A stretch of 64,000 nt of DNA from Vagococcus allomyrinae (GCF_017829975.1 NZ_JAEEGA010000004.1:248001-312000); one strand, 5' to 3'; numbered from the stretch's first letter, positions 53,418-62,996 are shown. Notes: generated by a model not told the origin, from the letters alone. Translations and numbers: made by a program.

Positions 53418-54266
53418 TTATAAAATCCCAACTGCTGCTAAAACAATTAAGATCCCGGTTAACCACAGGAGTGCCTGGGTAACTTTTAATCCTTTTTTAG
53501 TGTAGAACCAGTAGACGCCCATTACCACCGCTAGGGGCAAGAGCCCTGGGACTATTTGATCCAGTATTTCTTGGATCACAAATTCTCGACCGGATATTTT
53601 AAACTGCAAGGCTGAAGATACTTTGACATAGTTACCTGCCAGGATCCCCATCATAAACAGCCCTAAAACTGATAAGGTTTCGATCGCATTTTGAACCCCG
53701 GAACTTTGCATCAACCCGGTGGCATTCCGTCCCATTGAAAAAGCTTGACGGGCAAAGAAGACGCCTAACAACACTTGGTAGAGGGCAAAAGCCACAAAGG
53801 GGAACAGGGCCCCTAAGGCACTGCCTTGTTCAGCCCATGGCACGGCAATGGCGATAAAAATATATTGAACAGTTCCTGAATCGATGGCATCACCGATGCC
53901 AGCTAAAGCGCCCATTAACCCGGCTTTTGTGTTATACATTAAATCGTCTTGCATTAAAATTTCGGTTTCTTCGTATTCTTCCTGAGCCCGCTGCTGTTCC
54001 ATTGAAGACATTAAGCCAGTAATAACCCCGCCCCCCCAGCTCAGCTGAGTATTAAAGAACAGTAATTGGCGTTTATAAGCAGCTTTTAAGGCATCGTCGT
54101 CTTTATAGAGTTTTTTCAAAATCGGCATCATCGCATAAAGCAATGAAGGTGCCAAATACCGTTCAAATGAATGGGGAATCTCATTGGCAAAGTGCCATCT
54201 AAGATAGGTTTTAGTGACATCTTTTTTAGTGATTTCTTCTGGTGCTAGATTGGTTGTTTTCGTCAT
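53418..54266 (-). CDS. PTS mannose-family EIID component
   Basis: A 282-residue EIID. The signature NTQLSWGGGVITGLMSSME and GALAGIGDAIDSGTVQYI are typical; four hydrophobic segments follow near the C-terminus. It forms the transport complex with EIIC, 12 bp downstream of that gene. Confidence 0.95.
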   Translation of the reverse strand: MTKTTNLAPEEITKKDVTKTYLRWHFANEIPHSFERYLAPSLLYAMMPILKKLYKDDDALKAAYKRQLLFFNTQLSWGGGVITGLMSSMEQQRAQEEYEETEILMQDDLMYNTKAGLMGALAGIGDAIDSGTVQYIFIAIAVPWAEQGSALGALFPFVAFALYQVLLGVFFARQAFSMGRNATGLMQSSGVQNAIETLSVLGLFMMGILAGNYVKVSSALQFKISGREFVIQEILDQIVPGLLPLAVVMGVYWFYTKKGLKVTQALLWLTGILIVLAAVGIL

Positions 54267-54278
54267 GGTCTTTTCCTC

Positions 54279-55109
54279 CTAAAATCCGTCGTCATAATCG
54301 TCGTCATCAAATGTGGCGCTGGCACTGGTGCTCTCTTTAACTGGGACTTGTTTACCTTTGGTGGCTTGCACAAAAATCAAGGCGATGATCACCCCAAAAA
54401 TCGCATAAGTTACCATGGTCACGTCTAGTGATTTAAAGACGATACTCATAAAGTAGGCCAAGAAGAAGAAAACCATATAGTCTTTCCGACCGATGACATA
54501 GACAGTTGTGGCAATTCCGATAGCGGCTAAGCCACCGCCAACCACTTCTAGCACGTGAATCACAACGGTTCCTTCCAAGGCGGTAATCACATCGGCAATG
54601 ACCGGTGCGCCAAAGTATAAGGCAATAAACACTAAGGGAACAAATAGGACGAAAGAGGCAATCGTCGGATACATAATCACCGAACGGCTAATAGCCTTAG
54701 CATTGAGATCCTCGACGGCTTTATCTGTGTATTTCCCTAAAAACGTATTAATGAAAAATCTAAATTGATATAAATAGCTTCCTAACAATCCAACAGGGAC
54801 GGCTACGGCAATCGCGGCTTCTGGTGCTAAATTCCCCATAAGAGCCACTGGCACGGCGATGGCAGCTGCGATGGAAGGTTCGGCTGGCATGGAGCCACCA
54901 GGTGAAAAAACTCCCATGTAAATCATTTGCAAGGCTGCGGTGACAATCATCGCTTGAGCCACATCTCCCATAACGATCCCAACAACTAATCCCGTCATTA
55001 ATGGCGAGAAGCGCAAGGTTAAGGTTGCGCCTCCTCCAAGCCATCTTGACATAACCGCCGCTGTCCACAGGGCGATTAAAAAACTTTGCATGACACTTAA
55101 TGTTTCCAT
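54279..55109 (-). CDS. PTS mannose-family EIIC component
   Basis: A 276-residue membrane EIIC with about eight helices and family stretches such as GVFSPGGSMPAEPSIAAA and VVGGGLAAIGIAT. The C-terminal tail is unusually acidic (FDDDDYDDGF), similar to the EIIA tail of this operon. It forms the sugar channel with EIID. Confidence 0.95.
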   Translation of the reverse strand: METLSVMQSFLIALWTAAVMSRWLGGGATLTLRFSPLMTGLVVGIVMGDVAQAMIVTAALQMIYMGVFSPGGSMPAEPSIAAAIAVPVALMGNLAPEAAIAVAVPVGLLGSYLYQFRFFINTFLGKYTDKAVEDLNAKAISRSVIMYPTIASFVLFVPLVFIALYFGAPVIADVITALEGTVVIHVLEVVGGGLAAIGIATTVYVIGRKDYMVFFFLAYFMSIVFKSLDVTMVTYAIFGVIIALIFVQATKGKQVPVKESTSASATFDDDDYDDGF

Positions 55110-55120
55110 ATGTCCTCCCT

Positions 55121-56221
55121 CTATCTCTTCCCTTGAATGTAGTCTTCCAGCTGATCGAAGGACTGTCTCAAAGTCTCTTCCGTCACAACTACAGGAATAA
55201 GATGAACTTTTTCTTTTGATTCAATAAACGTGATGATGGCGTCAATCACTGCTGGTTCTGGATAAAGGCCCATTTGATGCAATGATTGTGGTAAATTTAA
55301 CTTCTCATAAAATGGCACTAACTCATCAATCACCGACCATTTTCCTTCTAAAGCCAATTGATAAAAGATGCCGTAAGCGACTTTCTCACCATGTAAAAAT
55401 TGATGACTTTCAGGTAGGTACTTACTAATGGCATCATGCATGGCATGAGCCGCTGCATTGCGCGCATATTTATCTCCCAGTCCTCCTACCATCCCTGCCA
55501 CGGCGAAAATAATTTCCGACAAGCGAATAAATTCTGGAGATAGTTCCCCCTTCTGCATGTCCGCAATTCCTTTGACAGAGTCCTTCATGATGGCTTCTTT
55601 GCATAAGACGGAGGTAAAACTAGCCAGTTCTAAAAATGGCACGCCTTGCAAATGGGGTTGCTGCAAAATCTCAGTAGATTCATACCACTTGGCTAAGGTA
55701 TCAGCTAAGCCGGCAATAAAGTAAGCCACAGGGGCATCGACGACTAATCGGGGATCGGTCACTAGAAAAGCCGCTTGCCGCAAATAGTGTTCTGTCTTGC
55801 CTTCTGCTTCACCGTTCTCCTTATACATGACCGATAAGGGGGTCCAAGGGGCACAGTTACTAGCTAATGTGGGAATAATGCCGAAGTTCAGGTTCAACCG
55901 ATGAGCCGCATAGCCGACTAAATCAGCTAATTTGCCACCGCCAACGCCGATGATAAAGTCAATCTTTTGGGCCTTGACCACTTCAGCTATTAACTCTGCT
56001 CCAAGATAACTGCATTCGCCAGTATAACGATGATACGTCACCTCATACTGTTGATTATCAAGGAAACTCAGAAAGGGCTGAGCCTTTTCCCAGGAGACGC
56101 CACCATGGACGATCAAGAGTTTTGTCGCTGCATACTCTGCTAAGAGGTCTGGCACCAAATCAATGGCCCCAACTTGGTATTGATAAAATTGCGGGCCAAC
56201 TTTTACTTTTAGCGCTAACAT
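55121..56221 (-). CDS. Iron-containing alcohol dehydrogenase family, glycerol-dehydrogenase-like
   Basis: A 366-residue protein with the NAD-binding segment GVGGGKLADLVGYAA and metal-binding histidines in AAAHAMHDAISK and FLHGEKVAYG, typical of the GldA group. It oxidises an alcohol or reduces a keto sugar. In the operon it is second, just before EIIC. A role in converting the imported sugar acid or polyol to mannonate (or its phosphate) is likely but unproven. Confidence 0.88.
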   Translation of the reverse strand: MLALKVKVGPQFYQYQVGAIDLVPDLLAEYAATKLLIVHGGVSWEKAQPFLSFLDNQQYEVTYHRYTGECSYLGAELIAEVVKAQKIDFIIGVGGGKLADLVGYAAHRLNLNFGIIPTLASNCAPWTPLSVMYKENGEAEGKTEHYLRQAAFLVTDPRLVVDAPVAYFIAGLADTLAKWYESTEILQQPHLQGVPFLELASFTSVLCKEAIMKDSVKGIADMQKGELSPEFIRLSEIIFAVAGMVGGLGDKYARNAAAHAMHDAISKYLPESHQFLHGEKVAYGIFYQLALEGKWSVIDELVPFYEKLNLPQSLHQMGLYPEPAVIDAIITFIESKEKVHLIPVVVTEETLRQSFDQLEDYIQGKR

Positions 56222-56271
56222 TTCCTCACTTCCTAACTAAATTTTTTTAACTTAAAGACTGACTGATAAAA

Positions 56272-57276
56272 CTAGACGTTTAGAATGTAACGGCTGTCTG
56301 ATTGAACGGCTCGTTCCGGTAGTTGTCCTTTGACGATGTCTTCCACATCACGGACACATTTCTCCCCCATATCGGCTAAGCATTCCATCGTATAGGCTGA
56401 TGTGTGAGGGGTCATGACAACATTCTCCAAAGACAGGTAGGGATGATCTTTGCGGCCCGGTTCTGCTTCTAAAACATCTGTCGCGAAACCAGCAAGCTTG
56501 CCACTTTTTAAACCGTTTACAATCGCCTCTTCGTCAACTAAGGCACCGCGGGCACTGTTGGAGAGGTAGACATGATCCTTCATTTTGGCAATTTCATCAT
56601 GGGAGATCATGTGATAGTTGTCTTCTGTTAGATTTGCACATAAACAAATCACATCTGATTGCCTAAGCAACTGATCCAACTCCACTTTTTTAGCACCATA
56701 ACTTTGAATATGTAACTCTGACTTATAAGGGTCATAAGCTAAAACTTGACAGCGAAAACCGTTGCGAACAATTTCCACGACACCACTGCCTGTGTTTCCC
56801 ACACCGATGACGCCTACAGTTTTATTAAACAAGGTTCTGCCAACAAACTGGGCTCGTTCCTCCCAATGATCCTCTCTAACCCGTTGATCAGCCTCAGTGG
56901 TTCTACGCATCAGGGCCATTAAATTGGTCACATTATTTTCTGCTACCGCATCCCGCTCCACCAATGCAGGAATAATCGAAACAATTGTCTGATGTTTTTC
57001 CGCCGCCTCCAAATCAATGTTATTGTAGCCAATTCCGTGCCTAGATATTAATCGTAGCTCATCTTTGTAATCGAAAAATTCTTGTGTAAAAAATGGTGTG
57101 ACACTGGCGATAATGATGTTATACCCTTGCAACTTTTCTGCTAGTTGACGGCCTGAAATGTCACCAGCTACTGTCAGATAGCTGACAGTTCCTACCTGCT
57201 GCAAACGCCTCATATGATCTGGAAACACCTTACCAAAACTGCTAGAATTGACAATTGCAATCTTATACGTCGACAT
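56272..57276 (-). CDS. D-isomer-specific 2-hydroxyacid dehydrogenase
   Basis: A 334-residue dehydrogenase. The Rossmann glycine motif is GVIGVGNTGSG; the catalytic residues appear in order in NSARGALVDEEA (R), ATDVLEAEPG (E) and TPHTSAYT (H). This family reduces 2-keto acids or sugar acids with NAD(P)H. The ATG at 57276 is preferred over the TTG at 57282 because GGAG lies seven bases before it. It is the first gene of the PTS/UxuA operon. Confidence 0.9.
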   Translation of the reverse strand: MSTYKIAIVNSSSFGKVFPDHMRRLQQVGTVSYLTVAGDISGRQLAEKLQGYNIIIASVTPFFTQEFFDYKDELRLISRHGIGYNNIDLEAAEKHQTIVSIIPALVERDAVAENNVTNLMALMRRTTEADQRVREDHWEERAQFVGRTLFNKTVGVIGVGNTGSGVVEIVRNGFRCQVLAYDPYKSELHIQSYGAKKVELDQLLRQSDVICLCANLTEDNYHMISHDEIAKMKDHVYLSNSARGALVDEEAIVNGLKSGKLAGFATDVLEAEPGRKDHPYLSLENVVMTPHTSAYTMECLADMGEKCVRDVEDIVKGQLPERAVQSDSRYILNV

Positions 57277-57282
57277 ACTCAA

Positions 57283-58222
57283 ACTCCTTTCATCAGTCTG
57301 TTGGTTGCTACCTTGTGGTCTTTAAACGCTTTCACTCTCTTTTAATAAATTTCGCTACCAACTCATTTCCCATCAACAGGTCTTTGTCGATACCTAAATA
57401 CTACGGCATAAAAAAAATTATGTAAAGTCTTTATCATAATAAAAAATATTTTTTATTTTAACTGTAAAAGACGGTCAAGAACAATGGTTGAAAACGCCAT
57501 CATCAAAGCTTGAAAGGCGATGAAAACACTTCAAACCTGGCAATAAATAACGTTCGCTATTCAATTTTTTAAAGATTCTGATCGCTCAAACTGTCTCTGA
57601 ACTGCTACTTATTATGACTTGCTTTTTTATTAACTGACCCTTCCTCTCTTCTCTTACAACTAATTGACAAATTATCAATTACATCTAGATAACCACTTAA
57701 ATACCATTATTATCAAGACTAGATCTCCATTTACACTAGGAAAAATAACTTTTCCCAATATCATCTTTCTTAAGGAACAGACCGCTTCTGTTAACTGCTA
57801 ATCATCCATCTGGATGATTGACCAGCTTTGTTCACTAAATAGAAGAATAATAAAAGAAACAGGCCTGCATGATTTATGGCTTTAACTCTTTAATTTTTTC
57901 ACAACCTAAACTTGGTGAGGATGGACGTTGCGTTTTCAGTAATCAGGCCTAAAGTTATTTTTTTAACACCGTCAGAAAATAAAAATTGTTTTTTTTGAGT
58001 TCTTTCTATATAATGATGAATATGTCAAAATCATCACTCTTTTCAATTAAATGACTATCCAACTTGATGGCCTCGTCGTATTATATAGTTCCCATTAAAT
58101 AATCATCCTTTACCGTTAAACTATCTGTTTGATTATTTAACATGATGTAGATAGTCTATTTATTTTATTTTGTAAGCCCTTTTAAAGGGGAAATAGGACA
58201 GATGTCCAGATGGAGGTACTTC
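57283..58222. other. Long gene-free divergent promoter region
   Basis: No convincing ORF lies in these 940 bp. A cre-like TGAAAGCGTTTAAA (minus strand, 57321-57334) sits just upstream of the PTS/UxuA operon. A perfect 9-bp inverted repeat, AATCATCCA-TC-TGGATGATT, lies at 57800-57819. The promoter of the RpiR gene must be in the right part, near 58100-58200. The length is unusual for a promoter region. Confidence 0.6.
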
Positions 58223-59113
58223 ATGAAAAATCATTATTTAGATCAACGAATTCGCTTAAAGAAAAGCAATTTAAGTGACACCGAACAAAAGATTGCAGAC
58301 TATTTTATCCACTCCGATGAATTTTTGTCGCGGAAAACACTGGAAGAAATGGCCAATGATATCCAAGTCTCCCAGTCTTCTATTTATCAATTTGTTAAAA
58401 AGATTGGTTATAGTGGTTTCCAAGACTTTAAAATTGATATCGCCCACAATTTTAATTATCAGCCTACTTTTAATCATTTAAATGCCATGACAGATAGCGA
58501 CGATATTACCCCAGATGATTCCTGTATTGATATTGCCAAAAAAGTCTTACAATCAAATATTTATTCCCTGAACAATGCCATTCACTTTTTAACGGAGGAA
58601 TTACTTGGCAATGTCTTATCCATCATTTATTCCGCTAAAACCTTGCACTTTTTTGGACTTGGTGGCTCATCAATTGTGGCTTTCGATAGTTTCCATAAAT
58701 TTATTCGGACGAAATACCGTTGTAACTATATTTTTGATTATCACATGCAACTAGGGTTTGCCACCAAACTGGCAAGCGACGACTGTGTCTTTATTTTTTC
58801 CCATTCAGGCCAGACGAAAGAATCGGTCAATCTAGCTCGGCAAATAAAAAAAACACCGGCTAAGATTATCGCCTTAACAGGAAACAGTGGGTCAGAACTG
58901 GTGAGTTTAGCGGATCAAGCGATTATCGTGCTGACGGAAGAAACTCTTTTTAGAACGGAATCCTTGGCCTCCCGTATTAGTTATTTAACGGTTATGGATA
59001 TCTTATATACGAACGTGATGCACCATAATTATGATCAAAATATTGAGTCGATTAAGAAGATCAGAGATAATATTAGCACAACAAAAACCAATCCTTATAA
59101 TTTCACCCCTTAG
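58223..59113 (+). CDS. RpiR-family transcriptional regulator
   Basis: A 296-residue regulator. The N-terminal HTH_6 domain covers about 1-80 (TLEEMANDIQVSQSSIYQFVKKIGYSGFQDFK in two parts), and the SIS phosphosugar domain follows (FFGLGGSSIVAFD, FIFSHSGQTKES). The start at 58223 follows TGGAGG. It is divergent from the PTS/UxuA operon, which it probably controls through a phosphosugar effector. Confidence 0.9.
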   Translation: MKNHYLDQRIRLKKSNLSDTEQKIADYFIHSDEFLSRKTLEEMANDIQVSQSSIYQFVKKIGYSGFQDFKIDIAHNFNYQPTFNHLNAMTDSDDITPDDSCIDIAKKVLQSNIYSLNNAIHFLTEELLGNVLSIIYSAKTLHFFGLGGSSIVAFDSFHKFIRTKYRCNYIFDYHMQLGFATKLASDDCVFIFSHSGQTKESVNLARQIKKTPAKIIALTGNSGSELVSLADQAIIVLTEETLFRTESLASRISYLTVMDILYTNVMHHNYDQNIESIKKIRDNISTTKTNPYNFTP

Positions 59114-59122
59114 CAAGTTTTT

Positions 59123-59155
59123 AGGAGGCTGGGACAATAGTCCTAGTCTCCTTTG
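59123..59155 (+). terminator. Terminator after the RpiR gene
   Basis: AGGAGGCTGGGAC pairs with GTCCTAGTCTCCT with two mismatches, followed by TTT. Sequences of the GGCTGGGAC..GTCC type are frequent between genes in this group of bacteria. Confidence 0.75.
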
Positions 59156-59227
59156 ATGACTTTTATAAACATTCTCCCATCCTAAAGACTTTCTTAATTA
59201 TCCCAGTTACTAAAACGACCTACAAAA

Positions 59228-59270
59228 AAAGTCTGTCATTAAAAGATTTACTTTCATTGACAAACTTTCC
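59228..59270 (-). terminator. Terminator of the aldolase/PTS operon
   Basis: On the minus strand AAAGTTTGTCA pairs with TGACAGACTTT (one mismatch), followed by a run of T. Confidence 0.7.
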
Positions 59271-59303
59271 TAGTAGTCTCCGTTAAGCCTGTTAATTACC
59301 TGC

Positions 59304-60197
59304 CTAAGCCCACTGTCCGCGCCAAGGTTTCACGTCAGCGTATAATTCAGCCTTGCCGATGGAATTAAACAAATCCATCTTATAAGTCACGACTTTTTTG
59401 GCTTCTGCGATACACTCTGGATAAATGGCATTGGGATCCCACAATTCCGTTGTGGCTAAAATTTCGCGGCACTTCTTATAAAAAGCGTTTTTATAATCCG
59501 ATGAGATATTAACTTTTTGAATGCCAATTGCCACTGCTCGGGCAATTTCTTTATCAGGATTTGATGATCCGCCATGTAAGACTAAGGGAATATCAACTAA
59601 TCGCTCAATTTCTTCCAAGACATCAATCTTTAATTCAGGGGTGATATCTTTTGGATAAATTCCATGAGCCGTACCAATGGCGATTGCCAAAGTGTCAACA
59701 CCTGTTCGTTCGATAAATTCTCTGGCGTCAGCTGGTTCTGTGTATATCACTTTGGAAACACCGCCTTCAATCGTTGTACCAGTATTGCCAATCGTCCCTA
59801 GCTCACCTTCAACTGAGACATCCAATAGTCGACAAACATCGACAACTTCCTTCGTTGTCTGAATATTTTCCTCGAAGCTCAATAAGGAACCGTCAATCAT
59901 CACTGAACTAAAGCCACAGTGAATCGCCCGCATAATACTGGCTAGATTATCACCGTGATCCATATGCAAAACAAAGGGGACGTGACTGTTTTTAATGCGG
60001 CTTAACACATATTGAAAAAATTCATCTTTAACAAAATCCAGTTCTGTCGGATGGACCGCTATAATGGCTGGTGCATTGTTTTCTTCAGCTGCTTCCACAA
60101 CTACTCTTAAAAAATTACTATCGGCGACATTAAAGGCACCAACTGCAAACTTATTTTCTTTGGCTACTGCTAATAACTGACTCATATTGACTAACAT
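59304..60197 (-). CDS. Class II fructose/tagatose-bisphosphate aldolase family
   Basis: A 297-residue class II aldolase. Zinc ligands are in LHMDHGDN and AHGIYP; phosphate-binding loops are VLHGGSS and NISSDYK; the catalytic aspartate is in the MIDGS or DHGD segments. It cleaves a ketose 1,6-bisphosphate. It follows another class II aldolase gene (60230) and a fructose-family PTS, so the substrate is likely tagatose, fructose or a related ketose phosphate. Confidence 0.88.
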   Translation of the reverse strand: MLVNMSQLLAVAKENKFAVGAFNVADSNFLRVVVEAAEENNAPAIIAVHPTELDFVKDEFFQYVLSRIKNSHVPFVLHMDHGDNLASIMRAIHCGFSSVMIDGSLLSFEENIQTTKEVVDVCRLLDVSVEGELGTIGNTGTTIEGGVSKVIYTEPADAREFIERTGVDTLAIAIGTAHGIYPKDITPELKIDVLEEIERLVDIPLVLHGGSSNPDKEIARAVAIGIQKVNISSDYKNAFYKKCREILATTELWDPNAIYPECIAEAKKVVTYKMDLFNSIGKAELYADVKPWRGQWA

Positions 60198-60229
60198 TTC
60201 ATTCCTCTTTTCTGCGTTTTTACGCCTGT

Positions 60230-61081
60230 TTATAGTGACTTACCTATCGAACCGGCTAGTTCGATATATTCCTTAACGACTTGCTTCCCTACTGCTATGG
60301 TACTGTGAATCAATTGCACGTAATCCATCTCTGGATCAAGGGCTAGATTCGAGGCGATGGCTTGTCGTTGGGCTTTCATAAAATCGGCTCCAACGTTTAT
60401 CTTATTGATTCCCTTGGCGACCGATGTGCGAATATTCTCTGCTCCACAACCTGAACCGCCATGCAAAACTAATGGCATATTTGTGCTTTTTTTGATTTCG
60501 TCTAAGATTTCAAAATGAAATTCAGGATAAAAACCCGCTGGATAATTGCCATGGCTTGAACCAAAGGAAATGGCCAAGGCATCAATCCCCGTTTCTTTGG
60601 CAAAACGAATCGCTAAAGCAGGATCCGTGAACATTTCTTCGTCTGTTTGATGACTGGCCACAGAGCCAATGCCACCAACTTCTGCTTCGACGCTGGCATC
60701 ATAGGTTTGGGCATAGCCCACCATCTCCTTAGTAATGGCGATATTTTCTTCAATTGGATAAGCCGAGGCGTCAACCATCACACTGCGAAAGCCGTGGTAT
60801 AAACATTGCTTAACCCCCGCCATATTCTGACCGTGATCCAAGTTAATCGCCACTTCAACACTGGCTGCTTGCGCCATTTTAATAATCGGCTCGGCTAAGA
60901 TATAACTGTCGAAATGCTGATCGAGATGTTCTTGTAATAAGTCGATAATAATTGGCGCCCGTAATTCTTGAGCGGCCTCAATCACCGCCTTAGCACTTTC
61001 CAGATTAAAACAGTTAATCGCCATTACCGCATAATTTCCTTTATTTGCTCGTTGCAGCATTCCTTTCATTGATACGTACAT
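60230..61081 (-). CDS. Class II aldolase, second paralogue (GatY/KbaY-like)
   Basis: A 283-residue class II aldolase related to the next gene. Zinc sites are in NLDHGQN and HGNYPAG; phosphate loops are LHGGSG and NVGADF. The MVDASAYP segment replaces the usual DGS of the family, so specificity may differ. It starts after GGAGGACGTAAG. It is directly downstream of the PTS EIIC gene. Confidence 0.85.
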   Translation of the reverse strand: MYVSMKGMLQRANKGNYAVMAINCFNLESAKAVIEAAQELRAPIIIDLLQEHLDQHFDSYILAEPIIKMAQAASVEVAINLDHGQNMAGVKQCLYHGFRSVMVDASAYPIEENIAITKEMVGYAQTYDASVEAEVGGIGSVASHQTDEEMFTDPALAIRFAKETGIDALAISFGSSHGNYPAGFYPEFHFEILDEIKKSTNMPLVLHGGSGCGAENIRTSVAKGINKINVGADFMKAQRQAIASNLALDPEMDYVQLIHSTIAVGKQVVKEYIELAGSIGKSL

Positions 61082-61095
61082 CTTACGTCCTCCTT

Positions 61096-62175
61096 TTATG
61101 ATAAGGTGATTGAATCCAAATCAATCTCTTCCTCTTCCATTTCGACGATCGTTGCTTGAGGTTCTTTCTTCAAGATGACCAGTAAAGTAGCAGTAATAAT
61201 CGTGCCGATTAACAAGGCCAAGCAGAACATCAATGGTTTATTCATGGCTGGGACAATAAACATGCCACCAGATGGAACAGGAGATCCCACACCCCACAGC
61301 ATACTTAAGCCACCGCCAACAGCTGCCCCTGATGTACAAGCGATGATCACGCGAATAGGATCGACGGCCGCAATCGGAATGACGCCTTCTGTAATCATGG
61401 CAATTCCCATGGGAAAGGCGACTTTAATATTTTCAATTTCCGTCTCAGAATACTTCGGTTTATTAATAAGTTTGGAAATCACTAAGGATAATGTCACACC
61501 AAATGGTGGTACCATTGACGCTAATATTTTCACCGCTTCCGGTTCATAGACGCCTTCAAGTAACAAACCATCAGCAAAGAGGGAGGCCACCTTATTGACT
61601 GGTCCACCAAAGTCAAAAGCTGCCATGCCGCCTAAGACTGCCCCAAACACAAATTTGGTACTGCTCTGCATCCCTAATAAAAAGGTTGTCATGCTTTCCG
61701 TTGCCCAAACAATCGGCACTCCTACGACGAAATACATCAATAACCCAATAATTAGCGTTGATAACAATGGCAAAATCATCATCGGCATCAACCCTTCAGC
61801 CCACTTCGGCACTTTAAGGTTAAACCGTAACCACTTGACAAAATAGCCAACTAAATAACCGCCTAACATTCCACCTAAAAACCCAGCGCCTATGGAATTG
61901 GCAATCAACCCCATAAAAAGTCCTGGCCCAATCCCCGGTCGATCAGCAATGGAATAGGCAATCGCTCCAGCGATAACAGGGGATAATAAGCCCATTCCTA
62001 ACACTCCGAGGGAGACAAGTGTATCAGGTACTGAATAAGCTGCTTTATAATCGGCAATAACATTACCACCAGTTAAGTTGCCAATAGCGATTAACAAACC
62101 TGCAGTCACAACAATTGGCAACATGTAGGAAATTGCCGTTAGAGCGTGTTTTTTGATTTCTAATTTTTTTAACAT
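61096..62175 (-). CDS. PTS fructose-family EIIC permease
   Basis: A 359-residue EIIC with about nine membrane helices. Typical segments are AYSIADRPGIGPGLFMG, FDFGGPVNKVASLF and MITEGVIPIAAVDP. The C-terminal tail is acidic (VEMEEEEIDLDS). It works with separate EIIA and EIIB proteins from the same operon. Confidence 0.93.
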   Translation of the reverse strand: MLKKLEIKKHALTAISYMLPIVVTAGLLIAIGNLTGGNVIADYKAAYSVPDTLVSLGVLGMGLLSPVIAGAIAYSIADRPGIGPGLFMGLIANSIGAGFLGGMLGGYLVGYFVKWLRFNLKVPKWAEGLMPMMILPLLSTLIIGLLMYFVVGVPIVWATESMTTFLLGMQSSTKFVFGAVLGGMAAFDFGGPVNKVASLFADGLLLEGVYEPEAVKILASMVPPFGVTLSLVISKLINKPKYSETEIENIKVAFPMGIAMITEGVIPIAAVDPIRVIIACTSGAAVGGGLSMLWGVGSPVPSGGMFIVPAMNKPLMFCLALLIGTIITATLLVILKKEPQATIVEMEEEEIDLDSITLS

Positions 62176-62204
62176 ATCAATGTCTCTCCTTTATCATTTC
62201 TACG

Positions 62205-62519
62205 TTACGTTTTCTTTAATTCTGCTTCAATCTTATTGATCAGCGCTTTCGGTGCTTTTATTACCATACTAGTAGGTATTTCTACTATTCGTTTCCCTTT
62301 AAATCGCTCCTTTCCTCCGACTTTAATATCTGCTGCAATAATCACCACATCAGCCTCAGCAATATCTACTGGACTTAATTCATCCTCTGTCCCAATCGTT
62401 CCCTGTGTTTCAATATGTATCGTATGCCCTAGTGCCTCCGCTCCTTTCATTAGCTTTTCTTTGGCGATATAGGTATGGGCGATGCCCGATGTACAGGCTG
62501 CTATGCCAACAATTTTCAT
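62205..62519 (-). CDS. PTS fructose-family EIIB component
   Basis: A 104-residue EIIB with the phosphocysteine in AACTSGIAHTYIAKE (C9). It transfers phosphate from EIIA to the sugar. The start overlaps the EIIA stop by four bases. Confidence 0.93.
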   Translation of the reverse strand: MKIVGIAACTSGIAHTYIAKEKLMKGAEALGHTIHIETQGTIGTEDELSPVDIAEADVVIIAADIKVGGKERFKGKRIVEIPTSMVIKAPKALINKIEAELKKT

Positions 62520-62992
62520 GATCGTTTTCCTTCTTTCTCAATAAATAGTTGAATCATCTCTGTTGGATGATTGATTGTATGTAATTGCTCAATAAATTCA
62601 TCATCTGCCAAGCAAATGGCAATGTTCTGTAACATCTTTATATGAGTGGTATTGGCATCTGTATTTTTGACAGCAAATAGAATGACAATCGTTACTGGTT
62701 GATCATCTAGCGACTCCCATGGGATTGGAAACTGAGTACGACCAATCGCAATTGATGTTTTTATGACACTTTCTGACTTACCATGAGGTATCGCAAGTCC
62801 TTTTCCCAGACCTGTTACTCCTGCTTTTTCTCGTGATAGGACATCATCAGCAAAGTCCACTGTGCTGTCGATCAGATGATTCTCAAACAATAACTGACTT
62901 AACTCATCAATCGCCTCCTCTTTAGTTTTAGCTTTTAGTGTCAAATTAATTACTTTTTCAGATAATACTTCCGATAACACCATGTTTGTCAT
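62516..62992 (-). CDS. PTS fructose-family EIIA component
   Basis: A 158-residue EIIA with the active histidine in GLAIPHGKSE. The start at 62992 follows GAGG nine bases upstream and lies just after the PRD regulator stop; a GTG at 63007 is an alternative. It passes phosphate to the EIIB. Confidence 0.9.
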   Translation of the reverse strand: MTNMVLSEVLSEKVINLTLKAKTKEEAIDELSQLLFENHLIDSTVDFADDVLSREKAGVTGLGKGLAIPHGKSESVIKTSIAIGRTQFPIPWESLDDQPVTIVILFAVKNTDANTTHIKMLQNIAICLADDEFIEQLHTINHPTEMIQLFIEKEGKRS

Positions 62993-62996
62993 CTCT

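Noticed and set aside
54760-55068. 102-residue open frame inside the EIIC gene
   Set aside because: It is a different frame of the same strand inside a clear EIIC gene, has no ribosome site, and its product is rich in R, C and W as expected for a shadow frame.
61175-61549. 124-residue open frame on the plus strand within the EIIC gene
   Set aside because: It lies antisense to a well-supported EIIC gene and has a low-complexity composition typical of antisense frames; no start signals.
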